Source: Bacillus hominis (GTDB lineage Bacteria; Bacillota; Bacilli; Bacillales; Bacillaceae_G). Taken from it: 53,916 nucleotides of DNA. Where the stretch lies: positions 1 through 53,916 of the forward strand of contig NZ_BOQD01000034.1 of assembly GCF_018332515.1 (NCBI RefSeq), written 5' to 3'. Position numbers and translations under genes: made by a program. The notes beneath the pieces were generated by a model. The model did not search any database and was not told the DNA's origin. It worked only from the letters and a program-made list of their open reading frames with translations. Positions 14,144 to 21,723 of this stretch are shown in pieces (position 1 is the stretch's first letter; each line of letters begins with the position of its first letter).

Positions 14144-14828
14144 AAAACCAACCAATGAACAATACGAGATAGCAGAACGTAATGGTATCAGTAGGGTTAA
14201 TGTAAATCAGCGAATTCGGTCAGGAAAGAAAACGATTAAAGAAGCAATCACTAAACCTATTCATGGTGAATTTAAAAGAAAATATCAAAAGTATATAGAG
14301 TTAGCTCAACTGAACGGAATTAGTTATTCAGCGTTCTATGCAAGGATAAAACTCAGTAAAAGGCATGTGTGGACGCCTTACGAAGCTGCAACTATCCCAA
14401 CTAAAAAATATAGTGTTAGAGATAAAGACGGACAACCAAACCCAACTATAAAAGACTATGAAAAAGCTGAACAAATAGGAATTAGCAAGAAAAACGTAGA
14501 TCAGAGGATAGATTGTGGATGGAGTGTTGAACGCGCAATAACAACTCCAGTCGGAACAAGTTGGGAAGGTCAGGAAAAGAATACAAAGTTACTGAAATTA
14601 GCAGAGAAAAATGGGATTAGCGAATCAACCTTCTATAGAAGGAAACGTAACGGCATGACGCCATACCACGCAGCTACCGCACCAAAAGGATTCGAAGAGT
14701 ACATTCCTTTAGCGGAAGCAAACGGTATTAGTAATAAAGCATTTTATCAACGGGTTAAAAGGAAGATGGATCCGTATGAAGCAGCAACAAAACCACCGCG
14801 TAAATATAAGAAGAAGCAAATCAGCTAG
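14130..14828 (+). CDS. HTH-repeat protein, five modules
   Basis: 232 residues, starting inside the previous gene (overlap 14 bases). Five tandem modules share the form A-E-x-N-G-I-S-x-x-x-F-Y-x-R...P-Y-E-A-A-T-x-P. Examples are AQLNGISYSAFYARI, AEKNGISESTFYRR and AEANGISNKAFYQR; two modules (GISRVNVNQRI, GISKKNVDQRI) form a second subtype. The tail is Lys-rich. A string of small DNA-binding units is the simplest reading. With the preceding gene there are seven modules in total. I know of no named family with certainty. Confidence 0.7.
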   Translation: MKSNEKPTNEQYEIAERNGISRVNVNQRIRSGKKTIKEAITKPIHGEFKRKYQKYIELAQLNGISYSAFYARIKLSKRHVWTPYEAATIPTKKYSVRDKDGQPNPTIKDYEKAEQIGISKKNVDQRIDCGWSVERAITTPVGTSWEGQEKNTKLLKLAEKNGISESTFYRRKRNGMTPYHAATAPKGFEEYIPLAEANGISNKAFYQRVKRKMDPYEAATKPPRKYKKKQIS

Positions 14829-14836
14829 GAGGAAAG

Positions 14837-14986
14837 ATGGATAGGAAACAAATCTACATCGATGTGTTACTACATAAAGGGATTTATAAAGAAGAAAATA
14901 CAGGACGTCAGCTTTATGAGATGTCGGAGCAGGAGTTATTCGAATTGATAAAAGGGGATGGAGAGAATGAGAGAGATAAAGTTTAG
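14837..14986 (+). CDS. FbpA-like small protein
   Basis: 49 residues, GGAGGAAAG then ATG 14837. MDRKQIYIDVLLHKGIYKEE then LYEMSEQELFELIKGD resembles the Fur-regulated basic protein FbpA family, which is often carried by Bacillus phages and is tied to iron-sparing in the host. The match is by pattern only. It overlaps the yopX-like gene by 20 bases. Confidence 0.55.
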   Translation: MDRKQIYIDVLLHKGIYKEENTGRQLYEMSEQELFELIKGDGENERDKV

Positions 14987-15377
14987 AGCATGGGACAACG
15001 TGAAGGATGAAATGTATTACGTCGGTGAAGAAGGAAATATAAGTTTTGGACTAGAGTCTAACGGTATTGTTGCATATGACTTAACAGAAGAGGAAGAAGA
15101 ATTTAAGATTTTACATCATCTTAAATACATGCAATACACAGATTTAAAAGACAAAAACGGTAATGAGATTTATGAAGGTGATGTTGTTGATACGGTCTAC
15201 GATGGAAAGTTATTTACTGGAGTAGTCATTTATGACGAATCTGAATTGGATTTTAAAGCAACAAATGGTGAAGAAAACTACGGTAGTAATTTTCAGTATC
15301 TTCCATGTTGCGATGAGGTAGAAGTAATCGGAAATATCTACGAAAACAAAGAATTATTAAAAGGAGATGAAAAATAA
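14967..15377 (+). CDS. yopX: YopX-family protein
   Basis: 136 residues. ATG 14967 is preferred to ATG 14958, which almost touches the AAAGGGG site. The start MREIKFRAWD, the YTDLKDKNGNEIYEGDVV core and the end VIGNIYEN are the hallmark of YopX proteins of Bacillus and other Gram-positive phages. Function is unknown; a small beta-barrel protein. Confidence 0.9.
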   Translation: MREIKFRAWDNVKDEMYYVGEEGNISFGLESNGIVAYDLTEEEEEFKILHHLKYMQYTDLKDKNGNEIYEGDVVDTVYDGKLFTGVVIYDESELDFKATNGEENYGSNFQYLPCCDEVEVIGNIYENKELLKGDEK

Positions 15378-15736
15378 TGAAATATACACAGCATGGCACG
15401 TTTGAAGTAACTCAATTATTAGCAGAAGCGAAGCAAAGAACATTTGTAATCCCTTATGATCATGGATGGATTATCACTTTCTCTGAAGTCAAAGGTAAAT
15501 ACGTTGGTGAGCATGAAGGAATAAAGCTTTTAGTTCATTTTGATAAATATTTATGTATGTATTGTGCTTCGGAATTAAGTTCAGGAATATGTGTTGCAAG
15601 GTCATTTAAAGAGAAATATGTGGTCCGGAAAGCCAAAAGAAGAATGGCCATTAAAAGAGGAGATTTCGAAAAGTATATCACTGCCCTTATAGAAGAATGT
15701 GGAGTTTTAAATGATGAAGAAGGAGCGAAACGATGA
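15377..15736 (+). CDS. Hypothetical phage protein
   Basis: 119 residues, ATG 15377 overlapping the yopX stop (TAATG). It contains a CMYCASELSSGIC cluster and a basic block VVRKAKRRMAIKRG. Not recognised; the Cys set could bind metal. Confidence 0.65.
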   Translation: MKYTQHGTFEVTQLLAEAKQRTFVIPYDHGWIITFSEVKGKYVGEHEGIKLLVHFDKYLCMYCASELSSGICVARSFKEKYVVRKAKRRMAIKRGDFEKYITALIEECGVLNDEEGAKR

Positions 15737-15831
15737 ACGTAACAAGCTGTAATTACACGTATTGGGAAGAAGCAATTAAAGAGTTTTATAGAAAACAAGA
15801 AGTGGAAAGAGGTAAAAAGAATGGAAACTAA
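15733..15831 (+). CDS. 32-residue ORF
   Basis: ATG 15733 overlaps the previous stop (ATGA) after GAAGGAG. Product MNVTSCNYTYWEEAIKEFYR then a basic tail. The end overlaps the ribosome-binding site and start of the next gene, so it may serve coupling. No function assigned. Confidence 0.45.
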   Translation: MNVTSCNYTYWEEAIKEFYRKQEVERGKKNGN

Positions 15832-16096
15832 GATCATTATGTTTACGGGTAATACATGTTCAAAATGTATGAGAGCAAAGGCGATGCTTAATAATACGCC
15901 GCCAGGAATTGAATTTGAGTTAATTGAAAGAAATGTGGATGAAAATGAAAGTGATATGGAATTTCTTACGAAAAAATTGAAATCTAATTCATTACCTACT
16001 TTTCTTATCAACCCGGAAGAGGGTTCGACGGATTATAAACCATTGATTGGTTTTGATGAAAACATCGGCAAGATTATGAAAGCAATAGGACTATGA
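15821..16096 (+). CDS. Glutaredoxin/thioredoxin-fold protein
   Basis: 91 residues from ATG 15821 with GAGGT upstream. It starts METKIIMFTGNTCSKCMRAK, with the redox pair C13-S-K-C16 at the end of the first strand, and later has the cis-Pro strand NSLPTFLI near residue 66. That is the NrdH/glutaredoxin layout. It could reduce a ribonucleotide reductase or another target during phage DNA synthesis; the dUTPase gene nearby agrees with nucleotide metabolism. Confidence 0.8.
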   Translation: METKIIMFTGNTCSKCMRAKAMLNNTPPGIEFELIERNVDENESDMEFLTKKLKSNSLPTFLINPEEGSTDYKPLIGFDENIGKIMKAIGL

Positions 16097-16108
16097 AGGG
16101 GTGTTTGG

Positions 16109-16321
16109 ATGAAGGCTGAACATATCGAACTGTATGAACAAGCGCTGAATCACGAACAAGGACAAGCTAGTAAATGGTTTTGCGAGGTTAATAATTTAGA
16201 AGCGCAATTGCAAATAGCGAAGTCACATTACAAGCACCACACGGAAGAAAGAGATAGATTACAAAACTTAGTTGTGAGATGGAAGGGGCAAGGAAATGTT
16301 AAACATTCAGAAGATATTTGA
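16109..16321 (+). CDS. Small coiled-coil protein
   Basis: 70 residues, AAGGGGTG before ATG 16109. Helical throughout with heptad-like NNLEAQLQIAKSHYKHHTEE. It overlaps the dUTPase start by 26 bases. Unrecognised. Confidence 0.6.
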   Translation: MKAEHIELYEQALNHEQGQASKWFCEVNNLEAQLQIAKSHYKHHTEERDRLQNLVVRWKGQGNVKHSEDI

Positions 16322-16808
16322 AGCGCAAGATAAGTTAGATCGTAAAGTTGTTGAGGTTCACGGATTACAAGGGCAAAACCTAACTGGAGACGTGACACAG
16401 GCGTTATATACGGAGTTAGGTGAGTTAAGTAATGAGATTGGGTTCTTCAAGTATTGGAAAAAGAACAAAAAGGATGACAAGGCGCGTCAGTACGATGAAT
16501 GGGCGGATTGCATGCACTTTATGGCGAGTTTGGGTAATAAGTACGGGCATGTAGAAATAATTTCAAGTGATTTTGCAAAAGAAGTATTGGTCGATGATGT
16601 AAAATACATGATTTCTGAAGATGTTAGTTATCATAATCTATTCAAAAAAATATACAAAGCGGAATTAAATAAAATATCAGATTATGGAATCTCGTTATCT
16701 TGCTTGTTAGTAATTGGAATGAAATTAGGAATGACCTATGAAGATATGGAAAAGTCGTATTTCGATAAGAATCAGGTTAACTATGATCGGTTAGCAAGCG
16801 GATATTAA
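16296..16808 (+). CDS. Dimeric dUTPase (MazG-like fold)
   Basis: 170 residues. All-alpha dUTPase_2 family: ALYTELGELSNEIGFFKYWK supplies E40, E43 and E47, and YDEWADCMHF supplies E68 and D71, the metal ligands of this fold. The loop KKNKKDD between them binds nucleotide. It hydrolyses dUTP to dUMP, keeps uracil out of phage DNA and feeds dTTP synthesis. The start overlaps the coiled-coil gene. Confidence 0.9.
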   Translation: MLNIQKIFEAQDKLDRKVVEVHGLQGQNLTGDVTQALYTELGELSNEIGFFKYWKKNKKDDKARQYDEWADCMHFMASLGNKYGHVEIISSDFAKEVLVDDVKYMISEDVSYHNLFKKIYKAELNKISDYGISLSCLLVIGMKLGMTYEDMEKSYFDKNQVNYDRLASGY

Positions 16809-16844
16809 TATCAAATTTGAATTTTGTAGAAAAGGAGAATGAAC

Positions 16845-16961
16845 ATGGAAGGTCAATGTGAACATTGCGAATGCGAATTTGAAGTGAATTTTACTGATTA
16901 TCTATTGAGTGATGAACCGTATTTAAGTTTTTGTCCTAATTGTGGTCAAAAGGTAGATTAA
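16845..16961 (+). CDS. 38-residue zinc-ribbon protein
   Basis: ATG 16845 with AAAAGGAGAA upstream. CEHCECEF near the start and FCPNCGQK near the end form a CxxC...CxxC zinc ribbon covering the protein. Such tiny ribbons are common in phages; the target is unknown. Confidence 0.65.
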   Translation: MEGQCEHCECEFEVNFTDYLLSDEPYLSFCPNCGQKVD

Positions 16962-16999
16962 ACATTTTATAACAAAAGCGTTATTTTGGAGGTATTTTA

Positions 17000-17248
17000 A
17001 TGATTGGTCAATACGCTAAATATTGTCGCATGGAAGCCATCATTACAAAGGTCTTTGATGATTGTATGGAAATTTATTTCAAAAGACCGAATCCGTATTC
17101 ACTATTCACGAGCGGAGAATGGGTTAGGGAGATTGTAGATGGTTCTGAATTTGAAAAATCACTTAAACCAATATTTGTAGACGGTAAACCTGTAATGGTG
17201 AAGAAAACAATATTCGGCAACATAAAATATTTAAATTTCCGTCATTAA
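17000..17248 (+). CDS. Hypothetical phage protein
   Basis: 82 residues, TTGGAGGT before ATG 17000. Beta-rich start (QYAKYCRMEAIITKVFDDCM), unrecognised. It precedes the methyltransferase with a 37-base gap. Confidence 0.6.
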   Translation: MIGQYAKYCRMEAIITKVFDDCMEIYFKRPNPYSLFTSGEWVREIVDGSEFEKSLKPIFVDGKPVMVKKTIFGNIKYLNFRH

Positions 17249-17285
17249 ACAAAAACGCTATTTTAGCAGAAAGCGAGGTGGTGAT

Positions 17286-18210
17286 ATGAGTCTTACTTTT
17301 ATAGATTGGTTCGCTGGTGTTGGTATGACACGTATCGGGATGGAACAGGCAGGGCATAAATGTGTTGGCTATTGCGAATTTAATGGCCCAGCAAGAAAAA
17401 CATATGCAACTATGCATAGCACGGAAGGGGAATGGGCAGAAAATGATATCAGATATGCAAAAGGAATTGATATTCCGAGAGCTGATATTTGGTGTGCAGG
17501 GTTCCCTTGTACCGATATATCAAAGAATGGAAAGCAAAAAGGACTTGCAGGAGAACGATCCGGATTATTTACAGAAGTTATCCGGCTCATCAAAGAAGTA
17601 CCTGAACATAAGAAACCTGCCTACCTGCTCTTTGAAAACGTTGATAACACATTATCAGTCAATAAAGGATGGGACTTTGCCCGTATTCTCACTGAAATGG
17701 ATGGAGTCGGGTATGATGCGGAATGGGATGTTATCACCTCAACAGAGGTTGGGATCCCTCAAAGGAGGAAAAGAATATTCATTGCAGGATATCTTAGAGG
17801 TTCAGGTGTCCGACGAATATTTAGTTGATACAGAAAAGAACAGCTGCATTTTAGAAGTAACGAAAGATTATGTAAAAGTAAGACAGGCCACTAAACAAGG
17901 ATATGACATCGGTGTAGTCGGTGACGCTATTAATATAGCAGTACCAACATCTAAGACACGCAGAGGTCGCATAGGGCATGGTGTAGCGCAAACATTACTT
18001 AGATCCAGGGAACAAACTACTTTACGTGACGGGAAGTTATACTGGCTCACAGAAAGAGAATCGTGGCGATTACAAGGGATTCCTGACGAATACTTTGATC
18101 GTGCTAAAGAAGTAACATCGCCAAATCAATTGTATGCACAGGCTGGCAACGGATTGACGGTTAATATAGCGAAGTTTATTGGTTTAAGGATGGGATATGA
18201 AGAAGAATAA
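17286..18210 (+). pseudogene. C5-cytosine DNA methyltransferase, frameshifted
   Basis: The first 180 codons (17286-17828) carry motif I FAGVG (residues 9-13), the catalytic PC of AGFPCTDIS (74-75), ENV of LLFENVDN (117-119) and QRRKR (159-163), then stop at a TGA after GYLRGSGVRRIF. The target-recognition end and motifs IX-X continue in the +1 frame to 18210: TKTRRGRIGHGVAQ-type, RLQGIPDEYF and AQAGNGLTVNIAKFIG. The downstream frame has no fitting start near the join, so one extra base or a two-base loss around 17800-17828 best explains it. All catalytic motifs are intact; only the join is broken. Alternatives are a sequencing error, phase variation, or recoding at the stop. If active it would methylate phage DNA against restriction. 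Confidence 0.85.
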
Positions 18211-18212
18211 AA

Positions 18213-18238
18213 GAGCAGCTAGCAAAAGCTAACTGCTC
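18213..18238. other. Hairpin behind the methyltransferase
   Basis: GAGCAG-C-TAGC pairs with GCTA-A-CTGCTC around AAAA, ten pairs with one mismatch. No T run follows on either strand, so it is an RNA end-protecting or processing hairpin rather than a clear terminator. Confidence 0.5.
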
Positions 18239-18307
18239 AGGTTAAGAAATGGGTTGTCTACAGTATTGACGGAATATTGAGTTTTATTCAGGGGAGGAAG
18301 AAGAAAA

Positions 18308-18670
18308 ATGGCTAAAATCAAAATAATAGAAGGTCAGGAAATATTCGTTACTAATTTAGGTGGTTGGTACTCAAAACCTAAGGCTAATTTAGAAAAGTGG
18401 ATTGTTGTTAAAGCAAATGGCACAAGCTTTTATGCTAATCCAGAAGGTGTAGAAGATAGATCACCATATAAATTCAGTCAAAAAGATTTTCTTCATAGAA
18501 GCGGTTTTGCTGATGATTATAAAGCGTATCTTACAGAAAACGAATATTGGGAAATGATTGAACGTGGTAAAGAAAGAGTCCAATTAAGAAAAGAATTAAA
18601 AGACACGGTCGATAAGATGTCACTGATAGAACTACGTAAATTAAAAGAAGTACTATTTTCAACAAAATAA
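18308..18670 (+). CDS. Hypothetical phage protein
   Basis: 120 residues; GGGGAGGAAGAAG precedes ATG 18308. The N-terminal half looks beta-rich (WIVVKANGTSFYANPEG), the C-terminal half is a charged helix (RGKERVQLRKELKDTVDKMS). Not recognised. Confidence 0.65.
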   Translation: MAKIKIIEGQEIFVTNLGGWYSKPKANLEKWIVVKANGTSFYANPEGVEDRSPYKFSQKDFLHRSGFADDYKAYLTENEYWEMIERGKERVQLRKELKDTVDKMSLIELRKLKEVLFSTK

Positions 18671-18697
18671 TCCTTTGATAGAAAGTGAGGTTACTAG

Positions 18698-19123
18698 TTG
18701 ATTAAGAAAAGAAAACAGCAGAAACGAAAGAAAGCAACGAAACCGAAGATTAGAAGTAAAGAAGTTATATATGATGATATAAAATTCGATAGCAAAACAG
18801 AATGCGACTATTATAAGTACCTAAAAACAAGGGGTGACGTCTTGCAAATAGATGTTCATCCCGAATACGAACTAATCCCAACATTCACGATTAAAAGCAG
18901 TATAACAAAGAGTGGGAAGTCGAAAAAGGCAGCTATGAGGTTTACACCAGACTTTAAAGTAACGTACTCAGATGGGCGTGTAGAGGTTGTAGATGTTAAA
19001 GGCCATAAGAAGGCAATCAATGAAGGGTTCCCGTTACGTAAGAAGTTATGGGAGTACTTAAATAAACAGGAGTTAATCGTTGTGATATGGGACAAGAAGT
19101 TAGGTGAATGGACAAGATCATAA
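18698..19123 (+). CDS. DUF1064 PD-(D/E)xK-like nuclease
   Basis: 141 residues from TTG 18698 (AGTGAGG upstream). After a basic start, FDSKTECDYYKYL, RFTPDFKV and VEVVDVKGHK give the E, D and (D)xK pattern of the endonuclease fold seen in the phage DUF1064 family, related to Holliday junction resolvases. It probably resolves branched DNA made by YqaJ/RecT recombination before packaging. The position between early genes and the late regulator fits. Confidence 0.82.
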   Translation: MIKKRKQQKRKKATKPKIRSKEVIYDDIKFDSKTECDYYKYLKTRGDVLQIDVHPEYELIPTFTIKSSITKSGKSKKAAMRFTPDFKVTYSDGRVEVVDVKGHKKAINEGFPLRKKLWEYLNKQELIVVIWDKKLGEWTRS

Positions 19124-19137
19124 AGGGAGCTGAGTAG

Positions 19138-19326
19138 ATGATTCCAAGATACAAAGGTACAAGAGAATTCATGCTGTATATGAAAGAGCTGGGTTTTGGG
19201 AGTAATCAGTATGTTTGGATATTCGATGTATTTAAGTATCGTGAGTTAATACAACATTTAGAAGAAGGATGGGCTATTCATGATGAGGATAAGAGGATGT
19301 CAGCTTTACAGAGAACAACAGCTTAA
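19138..19326 (+). CDS. Small hypothetical protein
   Basis: 62 residues, AAAGGGAG before ATG 19138. Contains YVWIFDVFKYRELIQHLEEG. Unrecognised; coupled to the following ORF by a TAATG overlap. Confidence 0.6.
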   Translation: MIPRYKGTREFMLYMKELGFGSNQYVWIFDVFKYRELIQHLEEGWAIHDEDKRMSALQRTTA

Positions 19327-19454
19327 TGGATAACGGAACCATGCAGAGTAGATTGGTGGGGGCTACTTTACTAAGCATGTTTCCCTTATTCAGTAGACAA
19401 TCATTAAAATTTCACGTACCTAATGTGATGTTAAAAAGACAAATTCAGAAATAG
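19326..19454 (+). CDS. 42-residue ORF
   Basis: ATG 19326 overlaps the previous stop (TAATG). Product MDNGTMQSRLVGATLLSMFP then a basic tail. It fills the gap before the ArpU gene, whose ribosome-binding site (AGGGGGA) follows its stop. The start is weakly supported. Confidence 0.4.
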   Translation: MDNGTMQSRLVGATLLSMFPLFSRQSLKFHVPNVMLKRQIQK

Positions 19455-19465
19455 GGGGATTACAG

Positions 19466-19849
19466 ATGGAGCAATTAGCATTCTTTCCAGAGCTAGATAA
19501 AAAGACAGAAAAGAAGGTACAAAAGGAAGTTGTAAAAATTTTAAAGGATTACAGAGCTTTAAAGGTTTGTCTTGAAAATAAAGCTGAACAAAAACGAGAA
19601 GGTGTTAGCCCATTCCCCGAAATTCGAGATACGAAGCATATTAATGAAATCAAGTTTAGACAGGTAGAGAGGGTGTTGGATTATGGTTTGGATGAAGATG
19701 AAGCTAATATCATTAAGCTGAAGTATTTAAGCAATAAGAAGTTGACAGACGATTATATTTACAATGAATTATTAATTAAAAAAGATCCTTACTACGTGAA
19801 GAAAAAGAATGCTGTTAGATTGATTGCTACGGCATTAGGGATGATTTAA
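19466..19849 (+). CDS. ArpU-family late transcription regulator
   Basis: 127 residues, AGGGGGA before ATG 19466. ArpU/RinA-type layout: N-terminal helix with KKVQKEVVKILKDYRALKVC, middle RQVERVLDYGLDEDEANIIK, and a C-terminal sigma-like helix-turn-helix KKKNAVRLIATALGMI. These proteins switch on the packaging and structural genes late in infection. Its place just before the noncoding region and the terminase supports this. Confidence 0.85.
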   Translation: MEQLAFFPELDKKTEKKVQKEVVKILKDYRALKVCLENKAEQKREGVSPFPEIRDTKHINEIKFRQVERVLDYGLDEDEANIIKLKYLSNKKLTDDYIYNELLIKKDPYYVKKKNAVRLIATALGMI

Positions 19850-19874
19850 TTTTCAAGAGAAGGAGAGTAAGAGT

Positions 19875-20051
19875 ATGAACTATATGTATGTTATTTATAC
19901 ACTAGATACCTTTGCAAGAAAAAGTAATATAGCTATCGCTAAAACAGAAGATGATGCAAATAAAGCAATTATGGGTTTGAGAGCAAACGGTATGAATGTT
20001 GGATATGACAAAGTAGAAATTTGGGAAACTATAACACTAATACAAAACTGA
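19875..20051 (+). CDS. Small hypothetical protein
   Basis: 58 residues, AAGGAGAG before ATG 19875. MNYMYVIYTLDTFARKSNIA, then a helix and a closing strand VEIWETITL; a ferredoxin-like alpha/beta mini-protein is possible. Unrecognised. Confidence 0.6.
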   Translation: MNYMYVIYTLDTFARKSNIAIAKTEDDANKAIMGLRANGMNVGYDKVEIWETITLIQN

Positions 20052-20105
20052 AAAACACCGAGAAAATCCCGACAAAATAGGGGATAAAAAGGGGGAATTT
20101 TGTTA

Positions 20106-20177
20106 ATGAAATCAACGGTATTCTTAATGTACAAGCTCTTTGAAAACCGCATAACGAAGAGGATTAGTACACCTTAA
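20106..20177 (+). CDS. 23-residue ORF before the large RNA
   Basis: ATG 20106 lies 10 bases behind AAAAAGGGGG. It encodes MKSTVFLMYKLFENRITKRI plus STP. It may be a leader peptide of the noncoding transcript or chance; a weak hairpin (ATCCC/GGGAT, 20067-20084) precedes it. Confidence 0.35.
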   Translation: MKSTVFLMYKLFENRITKRISTP

Positions 20178-20895
20178 CGTATACTGCGGAAGGGCAGGCA
20201 TGGGCGGTAAGAATCTCGCCGTAAGGGTGGTAAGATTCCCTTAAACTAGCTAAAACATATTCCAGTGTGGCGGGTGTGAGATAACTCGCATTCGTCATGC
20301 TGTTTTACTTCTTATTGAGTGTATAAGCGTTCCGCCTTTCGTTTGTAGGCTCATAGGTAGTAAAACCACACCTGTCATGTGGATTTCTTGTTTTCTTTGT
20401 TATAGGATCTTTTTACAAATTGGATGATGGTCAGTTAGATTGGATGAACTTCATGTCATAAAAGAAGTGACAATTGATTTATTAGGAGTTGCTCACGACA
20501 ATAACTAATGTAAGTCAAGGTTCTTCTTCTAAACGATTAAACGAGCAGAGAGCTTCCGCTCTTTGTTTGAGCCAATACAGCTGAACATTCCCCTCAGTCT
20601 TGTGTGTTGGTTCAAACAAGGCGCCGGAAGAAAGATATGCGTCTTGGATATAATCACATTGTGTAAAAGAAATTGGTGAAAATGACATTAAGTAGCCGAC
20701 TCCACGGAGTATAAACGAGAAGATTCTTAGTCTTCTCCCAGTCACCGAACACAGGGCGTGTAGCCATACTAGTTGATACGGTGGTTTGGAGAATGTTAAG
20801 AATAATCTTGACATCAATCTAAGAGATACTTATTGCCATTTGTTATCTCTCTTCCCCTTTAGGAGCTGTCACCTTGCGGTGATGGCTTTTTGTTT
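20178..20895 (+). ncRNA. Large structured noncoding RNA candidate
   Basis: About 700 bases without a credible gene, packed with stems. Seen: TAAGGG/CCCTTA (20222-20243), GCGGGT/ACTCGC (20270-20289), CCACA/TGTGG (20366-20382), TGTCA/TGACA (20454-20472), AGAGC/GCTCT (20549-20563), GTTTGAGCCAA/TTGGTTCAAAC (20564-20617, 11 pairs with one wobble), GAGAAGA/TCTTCTC (20717-20737), CACCG/CGGTG (20743-20783) and AGAGATA/TATCTCT (20822-20850). It ends in an intrinsic terminator. Two hairpins near the 5' end share GGTAAGA in their loops. A large ornate phage RNA such as GOLLD or ROOL is the closest known concept, also because a tRNA-like element follows; membership is not shown. Confidence 0.6.
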
Positions 20896-20897
20896 TG
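20864..20897 (+). terminator. Terminator of the large RNA
   Basis: AGC-TG-TCACC (20864-20873), loop TTGC, GGTGA-TG-GCT (20878-20887), then TTTTTGTTTTG. A classic intrinsic terminator with one small internal loop. Confidence 0.75.
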
Positions 20898-20950
20898 TAG
20901 GATTTTCTTCTTTTCTGTCGAATAGATAGATTGGGAAAGGAGGAGATAAA

Positions 20951-21172
20951 ATGGAGCCAATTTATGTATTAAAAACTTTCATGTACCCGGTTAAGAGCAG
21001 TAATGGAATTGAATACTGGGAAATAAAACTTTCTGATGTTAATAGTATTTATTATGGCGGCGCACGTTGTATGAATGACGATGGACTATTTATTGAATTT
21101 AAAGAATTAGGTTCAAGAGATGAAGCGCAAGCAATAAATTATATGGTTAGCATGATTAAAGAAAACTTATAA
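20951..21172 (+). CDS. Hypothetical protein
   Basis: 73 residues, AAGGAGGAG before ATG 20951. Starts MEPIYVLKTFMYPVKSSNGI and looks beta-rich with a final helix. Single gene between two terminators; unrecognised. Confidence 0.65.
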   Translation: MEPIYVLKTFMYPVKSSNGIEYWEIKLSDVNSIYYGGARCMNDDGLFIEFKELGSRDEAQAINYMVSMIKENL

Positions 21173-21183
21173 TTTAAAACCAC

Positions 21184-21210
21184 AAGCATCCATAACGGGT
21201 GCTTTTTTCT
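21184..21210 (+). terminator. Terminator
   Basis: AAGCATCC, loop ATAAC, GGGTGCTT, then a T run (TTTTTTCTTTG). The stem resembles the one behind the HNH gene at 29746. Confidence 0.75.
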
Positions 21211-21240
21211 TTGTTATATAGAAATTACACATTAAACATT

Positions 21241-21382
21241 TATGCGGTGGCGGAATAGGTAGACGAACACATGTAACGATGTGGAGTGCGGTGTTATCAC
21301 TCTGACAATGAACCTTGTTAACGGGTTTAATAAACTGACACTATAATCATTGTCATGCAAGGCGCAAATCCTTGCCCGCATA
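21241..21382 (+). tRNA. tRNA-Leu-like element with an enlarged variable region
   Basis: Acceptor arms TATGCGG (21241-21247) and CCGCATA (21376-21382) pair over all 7 positions. GGCGGAATAGGTAGACGA matches the D-arm of leucine tRNAs. CACAT...ATGTG (21268-21283) is an anticodon-like stem but its loop has 6, not 7, bases (GTAACG), so no anticodon is certain. AGTG...CACT is a class II variable stem. CAAGG-CGCAAAT-CCTTG (21358-21374) is a T-arm with an odd loop. Between variable stem and T-arm about 50 extra bases form TGACAATG/CATTGTCA. No CCA is encoded. It may be a degenerate tRNA or a tRNA mimic rather than a decoding tRNA. Confidence 0.5.
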
Positions 21383-21417
21383 TTAAACAAAATGGACATT
21401 TGGTTAGGAGGATAAGG

Positions 21418-21693
21418 ATGGAATTAACATTAGAAGGATTAGAACAATGTTTTAATGAAGCAGCAAGTGAAGAGGCTAACTATGTAGCTGTACAGATTGA
21501 AATGGATGGCTTCCCTAGTGATGAGGTAATTATTAATGATAAACATAATATCGTTTCTAAATTAGAGTATTACAAGAAAACTTACAATGAAGATTTAGAG
21601 CATAGATACGCTGCAGGTATTCGTATTGTAGGTTATGCATATGGATACTCGTTCTCTGGAGTTCAACGTGAATTAGGACTAGTGATTGAATAG
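21418..21693 (+). CDS. Hypothetical protein, paralogue A
   Basis: 91 residues; ATG 21418 with TTAGGAGG upstream (the frame is open further back into the tRNA-like element, which is rejected as a start). The sequence FNEAASEEANYVAVQIEMDG then YYKKTYNEDLEHRYAAGIRI is clearly related to the protein at 22672, so this is a duplicated gene. Function unknown. Confidence 0.7.
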   Translation: MELTLEGLEQCFNEAASEEANYVAVQIEMDGFPSDEVIINDKHNIVSKLEYYKKTYNEDLEHRYAAGIRIVGYAYGYSFSGVQRELGLVIE

Positions 21694-21723
21694 TGATTAA
21701 ACCAATAGCAATTAGGAGGATGA

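Noticed and set aside
17362-17800. Long +1 frame under the first half of the methyltransferase
   Set aside because: Only the part after about 17800 looks like methyltransferase; the earlier part is a shadow of the catalytic half.
20515-20817. 100-residue minus-strand frame within the large noncoding region
   Set aside because: No ribosome-binding site, composition unlike a protein, and it follows RNA stems; an RNA reading is better.
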